NCBI RefSeq assembly: GCF_013423785.1
Contig: NZ_CP058952.1
Span: 2,445,665-2,509,664, forward strand
DNA from: Chitinibacter fontanus
GTDB taxonomy: Bacteria > Pseudomonadota > Gammaproteobacteria > Burkholderiales > Chitinibacteraceae
Direction: 5' to 3'
DNA: 64,000 nt
The notes under the pieces were generated by a model that worked only from the letters and a program-made list of their open reading frames with translations, was not told the DNA's origin and did not search any database. The number at the start of each line of letters is the position of its first letter. Within the stretch, counting starts at the first letter, position 1. The translations under genes and the position numbers were made by a program. This document shows, one piece after another, positions 1-7,807 of the stretch.

Positions 1-137
<137 letters not shown>

Positions 138-152
138 GCCGAGCCGGTAATT

Positions 153-2507
153 ATGAAATTTTCTGAACAGTGGTTGCGTAGCTGGGTAAATCCTGCGATC
201 AATTCTGACGAGTTGGCTCATCTGTTGACGATGGCAGGCTTGGAAGTTGAAGAGAATGAACCTGCAGCACCTGAATTTACCGAGGTGTATGTCGCGGAAG
301 TGCTGAGTGTGACTAAGCACCCCGACGCTGATCGTCTCAATGTATGTAGCGTCAATGTTGGCGAAGCTGAGCCACTGCAAATCGTCTGCGGCGCTGCCAA
401 TGTTGCGGTTGGTATTAAAGTACCGTGCGCGCGCGTCGGCGCAGTGTTGCCGGGCGACTTTAAAATCAAGAAAGCTAAAGTTCGTGGCGTTGAATCGATG
501 GGCATGTTGTGCGCCGAGCAAGAAATTGGCTTGGCTGAAGAATCATCAGGCCTATTGATTTTGCCAAGCGATGCGCCAGTTGGCATGCCGATTCGCGAAT
601 ATCTGAATCTAGATGATCGCTTAATGACACTGAAGCTCACGCCAAATCGCTGCGATTGCTTGTCGATCCGTGGTTTATCGCGTGAAGTGGCTGCGCTAAC
701 TAAAACCGAACAGCAAGTCGTTGCAACGCCTGCGGTGGCGGTTACAGCGAGTCAAACTCGCGCGGTTAACTTGCAAGCAGGTGATGCCTGCCCACGGTAT
801 GCGGGTAGAGCCATTGTTGGTGTTAATCAAGCGGCACATACCCCTGATTGGATGAAGCAACGTCTAGAGCGTTGTGGTGTACGTTCAATCTCGGCGATTG
901 TGGACGTGACCAATTACGTGTTGCTCGAGCTTGGTCAGCCGATGCACGCCTTTGATTTGGCGAAATTGCAGGGCGACATCAATGTGCGTTTCGCTAAAGC
1001 GGGCGAGAAGATCAAACTGCTGAACGAAAAAGAGCTGGAACTCACTGACGATTTGTTGGTGATTGCTGACGATGTAAAACCTGTCGCACTGGCAGGGATT
1101 ATGGGCGGCGCTGAATCGAGCGTTGAAGCGGGTTGTACCGATATTTTCCTTGAGTCAGCCTTCTTTGCACCGAACGTGATTGCCGGTAAAGGTCGTCGCT
1201 TTGGCTTCTCATCTGATTCGAGCCACCGCTTTGAGCGTGGTGTTGACTTCGGCAATGTGCGTGAAGCGCTTGAGCGTGCAACTGCGCTGATTATCGAAAT
1301 CTGCGGCGGTCAGGCTGGCCCGGTGACTGAAGCGTTGGCCGAGCTGCCAGCACGACAACCAGTGGCACTGCGCGTATCACGCGTGGCGAAAGTTCTGGGG
1401 ATTAGCCTGCCAGCAGCTGAGATCGTTGCTCTATTGCAAGGTTTGGGTCTGGATAGCGAACTGGCGGGTGACGTGATCACCGTAACGCCACCGTCTTATC
1501 GCTTCGATATTGAGATCGAAGAAGATCTGATCGAAGAAGTGGCGCGCGTATTTGGTTACGACAATATTCCAGTACAGCCAAGCAATGCGCGCAGCGCAAT
1601 GCTGCCGCAGCCCGGTCATTTGCGTAGCAAAAATGTACTGAAACAAATCATCGCCGGTCGCGATTATCAGGAAGCAATTTCCTACGCCTTCGTTGAAGCG
1701 CAATGGGAAGCTGATTTCGCTGCGAATAATGCACCGATCAAGTTGATTAACCCGATCGCCAGCCAAATGAGCGTAATGCGCTCAACCTTGCTCGGTGGCT
1801 TGATTTCAGCCTTGCAGCATAATCAAAACCGCAAGCAAGACCGCGTGCGCTTGTTTGAAGTGGCGCGTGTGTTTAATGGCTTGAATGCTGAGCAGCAACC
1901 TGAGAAAATCGCCGCCCTTGCTTGGGGTGGTCGTGTGGCTGAGCAGTGGGGCGCGGGCAAAGAACGCGTGGATTTCTTTGACGTAAAAGCTGACGTTGAA
2001 GCCTTACTTGCGCCACGCGTGGCAGAGTTCCGCCGTGCAGCACATCCTGCGTTGCACCCAGGCCGCTCGGCTGAAGTGGTGCTTGATGGCCAGGTGATCG
2101 GTATCTTGGGTGAGTTGCATCCCCAGTGGGTACAAAAATACAGCCTGCAAAATGCACCGGTGGTGTTTGAATTGGATGTTACGGCACTGACTCAAGTGCA
2201 GAAATTGAGCGCTGGCGTGGTGTCAAAATTTCAGCCAGTACGCCGTGATTTGGCCTTGCTGATGGATGAGAGCGTGACGGTTGATCAACTCAAAACCGCT
2301 TTTGCAAGTGCCAAACAGGCTATTGTGGCAAACATTGATGTGTTCGATGTTTACCGTGGTAAAGGATTGCCAGAAGGTAAAAAGAGCCTTGCATTCAAAG
2401 TGTTATTGCAAGATACTCACAAAACTTTAACAGATGAAGAAGTTGATGCTGCGATTACAGCATTGATTAAGAAGGCAGAAACATGCGGCGCGATCTTGAG
2501 AACATAA
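153..2507 (+). CDS. pheT: Phenylalanyl-tRNA synthetase beta subunit
   Basis: This 784-residue protein is the usual full length for bacterial PheT and begins [14 protein letters not shown], a typical start. In order it shows an N-terminal EMAP-like tRNA-binding domain (about 40-150, with [10 protein letters not shown]), the B3/B4 editing region (about 200-400), a B5 domain (about 400-475), a catalytic-like core and a C-terminal anticodon-binding FDX-ACB domain (from about 690, [14 protein letters not shown]). It partners with PheS. The stop codon overlaps the ihfA start by one base (TAATG), so pheST and ihfA are probably translationally coupled, an arrangement widespread in beta- and gammaproteobacteria. 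Confidence 0.97.
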   Translation: MKFSEQWLRSWVNPAINSDELAHLLTMAGLEVEENEPAAPEFTEVYVAEVLSVTKHPDADRLNVCSVNVGEAEPLQIVCGAANVAVGIKVPCARVGAVLPGDFKIKKAKVRGVESMGMLCAEQEIGLAEESSGLLILPSDAPVGMPIREYLNLDDRLMTLKLTPNRCDCLSIRGLSREVAALTKTEQQVVATPAVAVTASQTRAVNLQAGDACPRYAGRAIVGVNQAAHTPDWMKQRLERCGVRSISAIVDVTNYVLLELGQPMHAFDLAKLQGDINVRFAKAGEKIKLLNEKELELTDDLLVIADDVKPVALAGIMGGAESSVEAGCTDIFLESAFFAPNVIAGKGRRFGFSSDSSHRFERGVDFGNVREALERATALIIEICGGQAGPVTEALAELPARQPVALRVSRVAKVLGISLPAAEIVALLQGLGLDSELAGDVITVTPPSYRFDIEIEEDLIEEVARVFGYDNIPVQPSNARSAMLPQPGHLRSKNVLKQIIAGRDYQEAISYAFVEAQWEADFAANNAPIKLINPIASQMSVMRSTLLGGLISALQHNQNRKQDRVRLFEVARVFNGLNAEQQPEKIAALAWGGRVAEQWGAGKERVDFFDVKADVEALLAPRVAEFRRAAHPALHPGRSAEVVLDGQVIGILGELHPQWVQKYSLQNAPVVFELDVTALTQVQKLSAGVVSKFQPVRRDLALLMDESVTVDQLKTAFASAKQAIVANIDVFDVYRGKGLPEGKKSLAFKVLLQDTHKTLTDEEVDAAITALIKKAETCGAILRT

Positions 2508-2845
2508 TGCAGTACGAAGCGAGTACTTTGACCTTAACCAAGGCTGATTTGGCCGATATGTTATTTGATAAGGTGGGTTTGAATAAACGCGAAGCCAAAG
2601 ATATGGTGGAAGCGTTTTTTGATGAAATTCGTAGTGCTTTGGCTGAAGGCGATACGGTGAAGTTGTCAGGTTTTGGCAATTTCCAGTTGCGCGACAAACC
2701 ACAGCGCCCTGGTCGTAATCCTAAAACCGGTGAAGAGATTCCTATTTCAGCGCGTCGCGTGGTGACTTTCCACGCCAGCCAAAAACTAAAAGGTATGGTT
2801 GAAGTTCACTATGCAAAACTCCAGCAGCGTTATTCCAACCAATGA
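2507..2845 (+). CDS. ihfA: Integration host factor alpha subunit
   Basis: This 112-residue HU/IHF-family DNA-bending protein has the conserved beta-arm signature [20 protein letters not shown] at the expected place. The start at 2507 overlaps the pheT stop as TAATG. A longer in-frame start at 2483 lies inside pheT and is less likely, because the N-terminus [20 protein letters not shown] matches the family. IHF is a heterodimer with IhfB that bends DNA at specific sites and supports sigma-54 promoters, recombination and replication. The 3' end overlaps the next gene, which fits an operon. Confidence 0.95.
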   Translation: MQYEASTLTLTKADLADMLFDKVGLNKREAKDMVEAFFDEIRSALAEGDTVKLSGFGNFQLRDKPQRPGRNPKTGEEIPISARRVVTFHASQKLKGMVEVHYAKLQQRYSNQ

Positions 2846-3179
2846 ATTACCGTCGATACCCGCAAAGCGCTACTTCACCATCGGTGAAGTCAGCGATTTG
2901 TGCGGTGTCAAACCTCATGTTCTGCGCTATTGGGAACAAGAGTTTACGCAGTTAAAACCGGTTAAGCGCCGTGGTAATCGGCGCTACTACCAGCATCACG
3001 AAGTGCTGCTGGTGCGCCGGATTCGTTCGCTGTTGTACGAGCAAGGTTTCACCATCAGCGGGGCGCGTAATCAATTGGGTGCACATTTGGCCGACGTGGG
3101 CCATTTTGATACCGGTGAAGTCAGCTTGACCGAAGTGCGTCACGAGTTGGAAGACTTGTTGGCGTGGCTGGAAAATTAA
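2811..3179 (+). CDS. MerR-family transcriptional regulator linked to ihfA
   Basis: This 122-residue protein carries an N-terminal MerR winged helix-turn-helix (about residues 20-85: [20 protein letters not shown] then the RRGNRRYY wing) and a short C-terminal helix in place of a ligand-binding domain. No cysteine metal site is visible. MerR-like proteins directly after ihfA are common in beta- and gammaproteobacteria; their regulon is not well defined. The ATG at 2811 is inside the last codons of ihfA; a TTG four codons upstream (2799) is an alternative start. The stop at 3179 is followed closely by the tRNA-Pro locus. Confidence 0.85.
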   Translation: MQNSSSVIPTNELPSIPAKRYFTIGEVSDLCGVKPHVLRYWEQEFTQLKPVKRRGNRRYYQHHEVLLVRRIRSLLYEQGFTISGARNQLGAHLADVGHFDTGEVSLTEVRHELEDLLAWLEN

Positions 3180-3184
3180 GTAGT

Positions 3185-3204
3185 TTGCATGGGGTGCAAG
3201 GGGT
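3185..3204 (+). repeat. 20-bp duplicate of the tRNA-Pro anticodon arm
   Basis: TTGCATGGGGTGCAAGGGGT here is identical to 3300-3319 inside the tRNA-Pro gene. The identity covers the whole anticodon stem-loop, and the flanking bases differ on both sides. It could be a remnant of a duplicated tRNA gene or a leftover attachment-like core. Confidence 0.8.
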
Positions 3205-3233
3205 AGCAGCACTAGAAAAGTCGGTGTGGCATC

Positions 3234-3262
3234 TTGAGGTGCAATGTAAGCTCTGTTAAAAT
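3234..3262 (+). promoter_or_regulatory. Sigma-70-type promoter for tRNA-Pro
   Basis: TTGAGG (3234-3239) and TAAAAT (3257-3262) are separated by 17 bases. The predicted start of transcription falls just upstream of the first tRNA base at 3272. Assigned by eye from hexamer similarity and spacing. Confidence 0.5.
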
Positions 3263-3271
3263 GCAGTCTCT

Positions 3272-3348
3272 CGGAATATGGCGCAGCCTGGTAGCGCACT
3301 TGCATGGGGTGCAAGGGGTCGCGAGTTCGAATCCCGCTATTCCGACCA
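3272..3348 (+). tRNA. tRNA-Pro (anticodon GGG)
   Basis: A 77-base cloverleaf with encoded CCA at 3346-3348. The acceptor stem pairs CGGAATA with TATTCCG, the D arm has GCGCAGCCTGGTAGCGC, the anticodon stem CTTGC/GCAAG closes the loop ATGGGGT so the anticodon is GGG, and the T loop is TTCGAAT. The C1 start and overall sequence match proteobacterial tRNA-Pro genes. The anticodon arm is duplicated about 115 bases upstream. Confidence 0.97.
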
Positions 3349-3356
3349 ATAAAATC

Positions 3357-3395
3357 AAGGGCTTATGATCGTCAGATTATAAGCCCTTTCTTTTT
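3357..3395 (+). terminator. Rho-independent terminator after tRNA-Pro
   Basis: Stem AAGGGCTTAT (3357-3366) pairs with ATAAGCCCTT (3379-3388) and is followed by a T-rich tract TTTCTTTTT. It sits nine bases after the tRNA CCA end. Confidence 0.85.
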
Positions 3396-3714
3396 CGGGT
3401 TCTATTTTTGTCTACGTACCATACAAAACTCTTGGCTACTAATACACTTCTTTGTACGTTAATGAACCCTTGTCGTACAAAGTGCAATTATTCCGTCAGC
3501 AGTGTCGTCGTTCTTTCCTGACAATTTCCACCTTCATCGTACGCATCTGTTTGTACTTACGGGGTAGCCAATCAAGAATAGTAATTCAGTGTGCTTGTGA
3601 CTAAGTCTTAGTGACGTTAACAAATTCTCACTCCGGGCTAGGTAAGAAATGCATCCCAAGCACCTGTATCACGTGATCATTCATATCAGCTTATAAAGCA
3701 TAGTTACTGCTATA
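3396..3714. other. Gene-free stretch
   Basis: I see no convincing coding frame, RNA gene or strong hairpin here. It lies downstream of the umuC relic on the minus strand and may be further decayed umuC sequence, but I could not recognise any of it. Confidence 0.4.
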
Positions 3715-3888
3715 GGCTATCAAAGATTTCTTTGGCAAACTCACGCAGTTGATGCCAAGCCCCACCCATCTTTACGCACAGTGCTTTGACCTTTGCTGAA
3801 CGTGAAATCACATCGCCATCGTTATTTGACACACGCCATGGGCTTGCCTTCCCGCTGGGGCTCAAACAACCGCTGGCAGCTCATACAT
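3715..3888 (-). pseudogene. umuC: umuC (DNA polymerase V) N-terminal relic
   Basis: On the minus strand the fragments CQRLFEP, GKPMACV, SNNDGDVISRSAKVKAL and CVKMGGAWHQLREFAKE appear in order. They match the start of UmuC (family pattern CERVFEP, GRPVVVLSNNDGCAIARS, KALGVKMGAPWHQ) but are spread over two reading frames with an in-frame stop after the first ATG. The ATG at 3888 lies three bases after the umuD-like stop codon, the normal umuDC order. Everything beyond about residue 65 is missing or unrecognisable. Y-family polymerases perform SOS translesion synthesis; this copy cannot. Confidence 0.75.
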
Positions 3889-3891
3889 AAG

Positions 3892-4176
3892 TTATTTACA
3901 TCGATTAGTGCAATCACTCTGGGTGCACTTCCACGCAATGACCACGCCCCATACCGATAACTCATGCTCATCACCGAACACAATCAGTGAGTAGTCTGAA
4001 TTCTGTGCCACCAAAGCTAAATATTTGCCACGTTGGAACAGCCGCTTCACTGTAATGTCGCCATCAATAGCCGCCACCACAATGTCATTGTGGTTGGCTT
4101 GAATCGTACGATTGACAACCAGCGTCGCTCCATTGCAAATGGTATGCTCTGAATCGACCCTCGGTCGACAGTCCAA
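3892..4176 (-). pseudogene. umuD: Truncated UmuD/LexA-like S24 peptidase
   Basis: The open frame encodes a UmuD-type peptidase fold: NGATLVVNRTIQANHNDIVV, then AAIDGDITVKRL with the catalytic lysine, ending in VWGVVIAWK. Near its N-terminus DSEHTI corresponds to the GDSMxPTI nucleophile motif of S24 peptidases with the Met lost and the Gly changed. The cleavage site and leader seen in complete UmuD (about 140 residues) are absent, and the only available start is a TTG. It ends three bases before the umuC relic. I treat it as a relic; a shortened regulatory protein is possible but unlikely. Confidence 0.7.
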
Positions 4177-4401
4177 GATTCGTAGTCAAGTGGCGACTAA
4201 GGCCGAGCAGTACTAGTGCCGATCAAAAAGATGAAAGCCCGCAACCAGATTGTTGGCGGCCATTCAAAAATAACTAAGCGCTAGGGCGACATCAGGAAAT
4301 GTCAAGGTATATTCAGCTAAGTTATGCTATTTTAGATGGCGTTTTTCTTTATTTTTGACATAGCTTTGATCGTATTTGTCAAAATTTGTCTGGGAGATAA
4401 T
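4177..4401. other. Gene-free stretch upstream of the membrane fusion operon
   Basis: No coding frame is recognisable. It probably contains the decayed start of the umuD relic and the promoter for the gene at 4402; AT-rich sequence just before the TGGGAGATAA ribosome-binding site fits a promoter, but no clear hexamers stand out. Confidence 0.3.
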
Positions 4402-4926
4402 ATGAAATTAAATAGTAGGTGCGCAGTCGCACTGTCTGCGTTGATAACAACGGTGTTACCAAGTTATGCGTGTGCCTTTGCGCCCGGCATGGAAGAGAAA
4501 ATTGCCGATGTAATGGTCTGGGTGGTGATTGCTGTGGTACCACTGGTGGCTATTTATATTTTCTGGAAATTACACGTCTTGCCCGAAGTGATTGCTGAAA
4601 AGAAGCATCACCCACAAAAAGATTCGATTCAAGTTTTGTGTTTATTGTCTTTGGTTTTTGGCGGTTTGTTGTGGCCGATTGCATGGCTATGGGCGTTTAC
4701 CAAACCTGTCACTTATAAAATGGCCTATGGCACCGATAAACATGATGATTTTTTCTTAAAGCCGGACGGTGAGCATGGTAGCAAACCACTCGATTTGGCC
4801 ATCGTTGATGATGAAATCATGTTACTCAAAGAACGGCTCGACGGCTTAGTCAATAAACGCGAACTCATTATCAGCAAGCAATCGAGTAGCGTTGCGCCAG
4901 CCGCGGAGGAGAAAAGCCATGCTTGA
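4402..4926 (+). CDS. DUF3302 (YiaW-like) inner-membrane protein
   Basis: From the ATG at 4402 (preceded by GGGAGATAAT) the protein has 174 residues: an N-terminal signal-like segment, two membrane helices, and the central signature PEVIAEKKHHPQKDSIQV followed by LLWPIAWLWAF, which closely resembles E. coli YiaW (DUF3302). The longer upstream frame to 4336 adds only a hydrophobic stretch without a ribosome-binding site. The C-terminal 60 residues are a charged tail not seen in YiaW. It overlaps the following HlyD-family gene by eight bases, the same pairing as yiaW-yiaV. The biochemical role of DUF3302 is unknown; a partner of the adaptor protein is the best guess. Confidence 0.8.
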   Translation: MKLNSRCAVALSALITTVLPSYACAFAPGMEEKIADVMVWVVIAVVPLVAIYIFWKLHVLPEVIAEKKHHPQKDSIQVLCLLSLVFGGLLWPIAWLWAFTKPVTYKMAYGTDKHDDFFLKPDGEHGSKPLDLAIVDDEIMLLKERLDGLVNKRELIISKQSSSVAPAAEEKSHA

Positions 4927-6070
4927 GATGATTATTGGTGGTTACTGCGCGCTGATTTGGCTGGTGTTTATTAAATTAAAATGGTTTCCATGGAATATTA
5001 AAACTCAGGTGGGTGCCGCTACAGGGGCGCTGGTGTTGGCTGCCACGATTATTTTGACGATCAATGTGGTAACGCCATCATCGAGTGACGTGCGGGTCAT
5101 TAACTTTGTGGCAGAAATTGTACCGCGAGTACAAGGTACCGTAACTCGGGTAGCCGTTGAAGGCAACACACTGATAAAAAAAGGTGATGTACTTTTAGAA
5201 ATAGACAGTACGCCATATCGGCTTCGAGTGAAAGAATTGCAAGCCAAATTAGCCGATGCAACAGCATCTGCCAAAACGCTCTGGCAGGATTTGGATAGCG
5301 CGAAAAGTAATACGATCGCTGCGCAAGCACATTTGGATTTGATGAAAAAACGTCTGGCACAAGCCACGGAACTGGCTAAGGCGGGCGCTGGCAATCAATA
5401 CGATGTTGAGAGCTTTAGCACCGAAGTGAAAAAGGCCGAGTCGGCTGTCGCCAGTGCCAAGACGGCTGAAGCGCGGGTAATGACTAAGCTCGAAGGCGTT
5501 GTAGGACCTGATTTGGCCAGTGTTGCGCAAATTAAAGCGCAGCTAGAAGCGGCTCAGTATGATTTGGATTCTACGGTGATTCGTGCTCCGGCAGATGGCT
5601 ATGCCATCAATGTTGCGGTACGTCCGGGTAATTATTTGGTGTCGATGCCATTTAAACCTGCGATGAGTTTTGTTGAGCATGAACAACGGATTCTGGCTTT
5701 CTTTGAGCAAAATGAATTGCGTTATGTTAAGCCTGGCGATAAGGCTGAAATTGCTTTGAAAACACTACCGGGCGATTTGTTGTATGCCAAAGTAGATTCA
5801 ATTGTCTGGGCAAATGGCCAAGGACAAATTATGCAATCAGGTGCCGTTCCAAATGCCCCTGTTGAAATGGCACATGCTCCACTTCCACAAAAGTATGCGG
5901 TGAAACTAATCCCGATTGCCAAAGAAGGGACAGCCCTGCCATTTATCCCAATGGGGTCACGAGGTGGTGGTGCGGTATATACCGAAAAGCTCGCGCCGCT
6001 GCATTTGTTGCGGATGGTGATGATACGTGCACAATCGTTGATGAATTACCTTGTGCTTAAGCTGCACTAA
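4919..6070 (+). CDS. HlyD/EmrA-family membrane fusion protein (YiaV-like)
   Basis: This 383-residue adaptor starts at the ATG at 4919 behind GCGGAGGAGAAA. It has an N-terminal hydrophobic region with a transmembrane anchor (about 5-50), a first lipoyl half-motif (VPRVQGTVTRVAVEGNTLIK), a long coiled-coil hairpin (about 100-205), a second lipoyl half (STVIRAPADGYAINVAVRPG) and a beta-barrel domain. Such proteins bridge inner-membrane pumps to outer-membrane channels. The next gene supplies an outer-membrane factor, but no obvious inner-membrane transporter gene is present, so the DUF3302 protein may fill that role or the pump may be elsewhere. Confidence 0.88.
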   Translation: MLEMIIGGYCALIWLVFIKLKWFPWNIKTQVGAATGALVLAATIILTINVVTPSSSDVRVINFVAEIVPRVQGTVTRVAVEGNTLIKKGDVLLEIDSTPYRLRVKELQAKLADATASAKTLWQDLDSAKSNTIAAQAHLDLMKKRLAQATELAKAGAGNQYDVESFSTEVKKAESAVASAKTAEARVMTKLEGVVGPDLASVAQIKAQLEAAQYDLDSTVIRAPADGYAINVAVRPGNYLVSMPFKPAMSFVEHEQRILAFFEQNELRYVKPGDKAEIALKTLPGDLLYAKVDSIVWANGQGQIMQSGAVPNAPVEMAHAPLPQKYAVKLIPIAKEGTALPFIPMGSRGGGAVYTEKLAPLHLLRMVMIRAQSLMNYLVLKLH

Positions 6071-6079
6071 GGAGGGTGA

Positions 6080-7465
6080 ATGTTGAAAGCACACACATTA
6101 CTTTCGGTGTTGCTGGGGGCAGGGGTTTTGTTGGGGTGCGCAGTGAGCACCCCACCGAGTCAGCACGAATTGATGCCATTGGCGCTGGGTCAGGCTAGTG
6201 TTCCTGTGCAATGGCGGCATGAACAAACGCCGGGGCAATTTGATGTCAAGGCCTTAGGCTTTACGCCAGATGCCGTGCTCAAGAGCTTGATTGCAGAAGC
6301 CTGGCTCTATAATACTGATCTGCGTATTGCGGCATCGCGCATCGAGCAATCACGTGCCGCGCTCAAAGCCGCTGGTGGCCCTTTGCTGCCTAGCTTGGCA
6401 ATTGGCGCGCAGGCCGGGGATTCTGCGATTCCGACATCCAGCATGAGTACTACGGGTATCGGTTTGGTGGCGGCTTGGGAAATTGATTTGTGGGGGCGTC
6501 TCAAGTCTGAAGAGGCTGCTGCTGGCGCGCGTTTTCAGGCTAGTGAGCTTGATTTGCAATACAGTCGCCAAGCGATAGCTGCTGCTGTAACGCGCTCGTG
6601 GATCTCAATCATCGAGGCGACTCAGCAACTAGAGTTAGCGCAGCAAATGCAACGGATGGCCGAGCAACAAGTAAAGTTAATTCAAACGGGTCATAAAGTT
6701 GGACGGAATACAGCTCAAGACGTTGCCCTCAATGAAGCCACCGTGGCGGTTTATCGCAATCAAGTGGCCAGTAATGAGCAAAGTCTGAATCAAGCCCGGC
6801 GAAGTTTGGAGGTTTTACTGGGGCGCTATCCGGCTGCGGAAGTTGTAACAACATCCGTTTTACCACTTGCCAGTTCTGAGCTACCTGCGGGTATTCCCGC
6901 CGAGTTAATGACGCGTCGTCCAGATGTTTTAGCCGCAGAGCAACGTTTTCGCGCGGCATTTCAGGATGTTGAAGCGGCTCAACGTGCCCGCTTGCCATCA
7001 TTGAAGCTCAGTGCTGGGTTTGCGTACATTGAAGATTCAATCATCGTGCTTGATCCTAGCTTGAAAAATCCGCTTTGGGCGATGACTGGGCAATTGTTAG
7101 CTCCCATTTTTACCGGTGGTGTGCTTGAAGCTCAAATCGAAGCAAAAACAGCTAAACAGCAGGAAGCGATTGCGCAATACAGCAAAACAGCTCTCACAGC
7201 ATTTAACGAGGTAGAGGGTGCACTGGCGGCTGAGCGTAGTTTGCTTCAGCGTCAAAAAGCAGTAGATAGTCAAAACGTGCAATTAGAAAAATCGCTAGGC
7301 TTTGCCCAAGTGCAGCAAAAAGTGGGGAAGGCAGATGCTTATCAATTACTCCAGCAGCAACTGAGTCTCGCTAATTCGCAAGCGAATTTGCTGCGTGTAC
7401 AAAGTGAGCGCCTGAATAATCGGATTAACTTGCATCAGGCGTTGGGAGGGCATTTTCCTGAGTAA
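6080..7465 (+). CDS. NodT-family outer-membrane factor lipoprotein
   Basis: This 461-residue protein has a lipoprotein signal (MLKAHTLLSVLLGAGVLLGC, acylated Cys at residue 20) and two OEP/TolC-like repeats rich in alpha-helical coiled coil (about 65-260 and 270-455). The motif TRRPDVLAAEQRFRAAFQDV is typical of RND-type outer-membrane channels. It should form a trimeric barrel-tunnel through the outer membrane and periplasm. A strong ribosome-binding site (AAGGAGGG) lies before ATG 6080, ten bases after the adaptor stop, so the three genes form one operon closed by the terminator at 7543. Confidence 0.92.
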   Translation: MLKAHTLLSVLLGAGVLLGCAVSTPPSQHELMPLALGQASVPVQWRHEQTPGQFDVKALGFTPDAVLKSLIAEAWLYNTDLRIAASRIEQSRAALKAAGGPLLPSLAIGAQAGDSAIPTSSMSTTGIGLVAAWEIDLWGRLKSEEAAAGARFQASELDLQYSRQAIAAAVTRSWISIIEATQQLELAQQMQRMAEQQVKLIQTGHKVGRNTAQDVALNEATVAVYRNQVASNEQSLNQARRSLEVLLGRYPAAEVVTTSVLPLASSELPAGIPAELMTRRPDVLAAEQRFRAAFQDVEAAQRARLPSLKLSAGFAYIEDSIIVLDPSLKNPLWAMTGQLLAPIFTGGVLEAQIEAKTAKQQEAIAQYSKTALTAFNEVEGALAAERSLLQRQKAVDSQNVQLEKSLGFAQVQQKVGKADAYQLLQQQLSLANSQANLLRVQSERLNNRINLHQALGGHFPE

Positions 7466-7542
7466 AGCTTGAGCTACAGAGCCAAACTCGCTCTAACTTG
7501 ATCTTGTTGCTTTGCCACTTGTGATGCGAGAGTTAGTTTTCT

Positions 7543-7572
7543 AAAAAGCCAAATGTACATTTGGCTTTTTTA
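7543..7572 (+). terminator. Rho-independent terminator (efflux operon)
   Basis: The perfect inverted repeat AAAAAGCCAAATG / CATTTGGCTTTTT with a two-base centre is followed by TATT. It lies 78 bases after the outer-membrane factor gene and could act in both directions. Confidence 0.88.
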
Positions 7573-7686
7573 TTAAGCATCAAATCTTGCCAGACGATGA
7601 GAGTATGGCCGCAATGTTGCATTGAAGTTCGTATAAAATCATTTTATTTATTTTGTGAAAGAATTATGAAATTTTATTGTTGGTAA

Positions 7687-7715
7687 TTGTTGTTTTGCGC
7701 TTGCTAAAGTATAGT
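7687..7715 (+). promoter_or_regulatory. Candidate sigma-70 promoter for the alkylsulfatase gene
   Basis: TTGTTG (7687-7692) and TATAGT (7710-7715) are 17 bases apart, about 90 bases before the alkylsulfatase start. The surroundings are AT-rich. The remainder of 7466-7807 holds only the terminator described separately. Confidence 0.35.
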
Positions 7716-7807
7716 TTGTTTGTAATTTATGTCCGTTTTTTTGGGTGGCTCAGTGACAAAAAATCTAAAGCACTGAATATAAAATTATTAATCTACGGGA
7801 ATGACAC

